DNA of 5,180 nt, from positions 1-5,180 of the forward strand of contig CALCQB010000386.1 in the NCBI GenBank assembly GCA_937897535.1, given 5' to 3'. Source of the DNA: an uncultured Novosphingobium sp. (GTDB lineage: Bacteria > Pseudomonadota > Alphaproteobacteria > Sphingomonadales > Sphingomonadaceae). The translations under genes and the position numbers were made by a program. The notes under the pieces were generated by a model. That model did no database searches and was not told the DNA's origin. It saw only the letters and a program-made list of their open reading frames with translations. Of this stretch, positions 4,022-5,180 are shown in pieces. Numbering within the stretch: position 1 is the first letter of the stretch; the number at the start of each line of letters is the position of its first letter.

Positions 4022-5180
4022 TTCTTGGCTGGCTTGACCGAACCCTTGCCCTTGGTCGGGCCGCGCTTGCCGGCAGGTTTGATCAGCGGTTTGCCGCCGG
4101 GCTTGCCTGCGGGCTTGCCCGGCACCTTGGCGGCAGGCTTGCGGGTCGGGGTGGCGCCCGAGGCGCGGCCGCGCCGTTCGCCGCGGCGTTCCTTGCGGAC
4201 CTGCTTGGCATGGGCCCTGGCGGCAGACTTCTTTTCTTCCTTGTCCGGGGCAGGGCGGGCGAGGACCACTTCGAGCGCGTCGCCATCGTCCTCGTCGAAG
4301 CCCAACTGGGCGAGGCTGGCCGCGAAGTGTTCAGGCAGTTCGGCGCGCACGTCGATCAGGTCGCCATCGGGGTGATCGATGATCAGGCGGCGGGCGTGCA
4401 GGTGCATCTTGCGGCTGATCGAGCCGGACAGGAAGGCATCGGGGCCGCCGTACTTGCCGTCGCCGACAATCGGGTGGCCGATCGCGGCCATGTGAACGCG
4501 GAGCTGATGGGTGCGGCCGGTCAGCGGTTGCAGTTCGACCCACGACGCGCGGTTGCCGGCCCGGTCGATAACCCGGTAGCGGCTGCGCGCGGTCTGGCCT
4601 TCGCCGCTCTGGTCGACCATCATCTTCTCGCCGCCGCTGCCGGGCTGCTTGGCCAGCGGCAGGTCGATCTGGCCCTGATCGAGATCCGGAACCCCGATCA
4701 CCAGCGCCCAATAGATCTTGCGCGCGGTCCGCCCCGAAAAGCGCTTCGAAAAATACGAGGCGCTGCCCGGGGTGCGGGCGATCAGCAGGACGCCCGAGGT
4801 GTCCTTGTCGAGCCGGTGAACCAGCCGCGGACGCGGGCCATCGTCGGCATAGGCATCGAGCAGGCCGTCGACGTGCTGGAACGTACCGCTGCCGCCCTGG
4901 GTGGCGAGGCCCGGCGGCTTGTTGAGCACGATCGCGGCGCGGTCCTTCGAAATGACCATGCCTTCGGCCAGCGCGATCTGTTCCTCGCTCAGCGGCTTGC
5001 GGGTGCGCGGCTTGGTTTCCGGGGTGTCGCCACCGGGGGGAACCCGGACGACCTGCCCGGTCGCCAGCCGGTCGGCGACATCGGCGCGCTTGCCGTCGAC
5101 CCGGATCTGCCCGGTCCGGGCCCAGCGGCTGACCGTGGCAAAGCCGACCTGCGGCAGGTGACGCTTGAACCAGCGATCCA
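4018..5180 (-). CDS. rluC: RluA/RluC-family 23S rRNA pseudouridine synthase, 5'-truncated
   Basis: This enzyme should isomerise specific uridines in 23S rRNA to pseudouridine. The reading frame stays open to the window edge, giving 386 visible residues; the start and a few N-terminal residues are outside. From the edge inward: an S4 RNA-binding domain (from RWFKRHLPQVGFATVSRW through GQIRVDGKRADVADRL), a linker ETKPRTRKPLSEEQ, then the catalytic domain with NKPPGLATQGG, the active-site HRLDKDTSG whose catalytic Asp is at 4807-4809, LTGRTHQLRVHM and GHPIVGDGKYG, all intact. The NKPxGLAxxGG form points to RluC-like rather than RluD-like members. After about 4257 comes a basic, low-complexity tail of about 78 residues (see 4021-4254), not part of the usual core. 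The methionine at 4959 is internal. The stop overlaps the HAD start. Confidence 0.92.
   Translation of the reverse strand, partial: DRWFKRHLPQVGFATVSRWARTGQIRVDGKRADVADRLATGQVVRVPPGGDTPETKPRTRKPLSEEQIALAEGMVISKDRAAIVLNKPPGLATQGGSGTFQHVDGLLDAYADDGPRPRLVHRLDKDTSGVLLIARTPGSASYFSKRFSGRTARKIYWALVIGVPDLDQGQIDLPLAKQPGSGGEKMMVDQSGEGQTARSRYRVIDRAGNRASWVELQPLTGRTHQLRVHMAAIGHPIVGDGKYGGPDAFLSGSISRKMHLHARRLIIDHPDGDLIDVRAELPEHFAASLAQLGFDEDDGDALEVVLARPAPDKEEKKSAARAHAKQVRKERRGERRGRASGATPTRKPAAKVPGKPAGKPGGKPLIKPAGKRGPTKGKGSVKPAKK
4021..4254 (-). other. Basic Lys/Pro/Gly/Ala-rich C-terminal tail of the pseudouridine synthase
   Basis: The tail begins with an acidic-to-basic switch (PDKEEKKSAARAHAKQ), continues with an Arg-rich block (RKERRGERRGR) and ends with degenerate KPAGK/KPGGK units. 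The corresponding DNA is a run of related GGCTTGCC-like units. It is probably disordered and, by its charge, could contact rRNA. The frame is maintained to a stop that overlaps the next gene, so it is translated rather than read-through. Confidence 0.75.

Noticed and set aside
3389..4375. 328-codon open frame on the + strand across the HAD and pseudouridine synthase genes
   Set aside because: Antisense to two genes with intact catalytic motifs. The proline/glycine repeats at its end are only the reverse reading of the basic tail.

Overview
The window is GC-rich, tightly packed DNA from an alphaproteobacterium, most likely a sphingomonad (Sphingomonadaceae/Erythrobacteraceae). The reasons are the protein style of the Mla-type ABC ATPase and MCE protein, the ATP12 F1-ATPase assembly chaperone (an alphaproteobacterial/mitochondrial family), and an intergenic repeat with the core CTGAGCTTGTCGAAG, which I recall as common in sphingomonad genomes. 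All of this is inferred from the sequence alone; no database was searched.

Layout: two convergent gene clusters meet at about 2.3-2.45 kb. On the + strand (1-2294) lies the downstream part of an Mla-like phospholipid transport operon: a 5'-truncated ATPase (MlaF-like), an inner-membrane-anchored MCE protein (MlaD-like) and an outer-membrane-type auxiliary lipoprotein. The spacers are 7 and 2 nt, so they are almost certainly cotranscribed; the permease (MlaE-like) would be expected just upstream of the window. Together they should form an envelope-spanning lipid transporter: cytoplasmic ATPase, periplasmic lipid-binding MCE ring and a lipoprotein partner.

On the - strand (5180 down to 2425) lies a four-gene chain read in the order RluC-like 23S rRNA pseudouridine synthase (start outside the window), HAD phosphatase, 71-residue two-helix membrane protein, ATP12 chaperone. 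Every junction is a 4-nt GTGA/ATGA stop-start overlap, so translation is probably coupled along the whole chain.

The most interesting spot is the convergent junction (2291-2493). A roughly 150-bp stretch (2321-2470) that folds almost entirely into one long imperfect hairpin is flanked by an exact 23-bp direct repeat. The repeat copy next to the lipoprotein gene still reads, on the - strand, as the last codons of ATP12 followed by TAA. The simplest reading is that ATP12 once ended in ARFAELARG with its stop overlapping the lipoprotein stop, and that a REP/MITE-like element entered the end of the gene, duplicating 23 bp. ATP12 now runs into the element, which supplies its last 14 residues and its stop codon. 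I saw no RNA genes, CRISPR arrays, IS transposase or wholly new multi-gene system.
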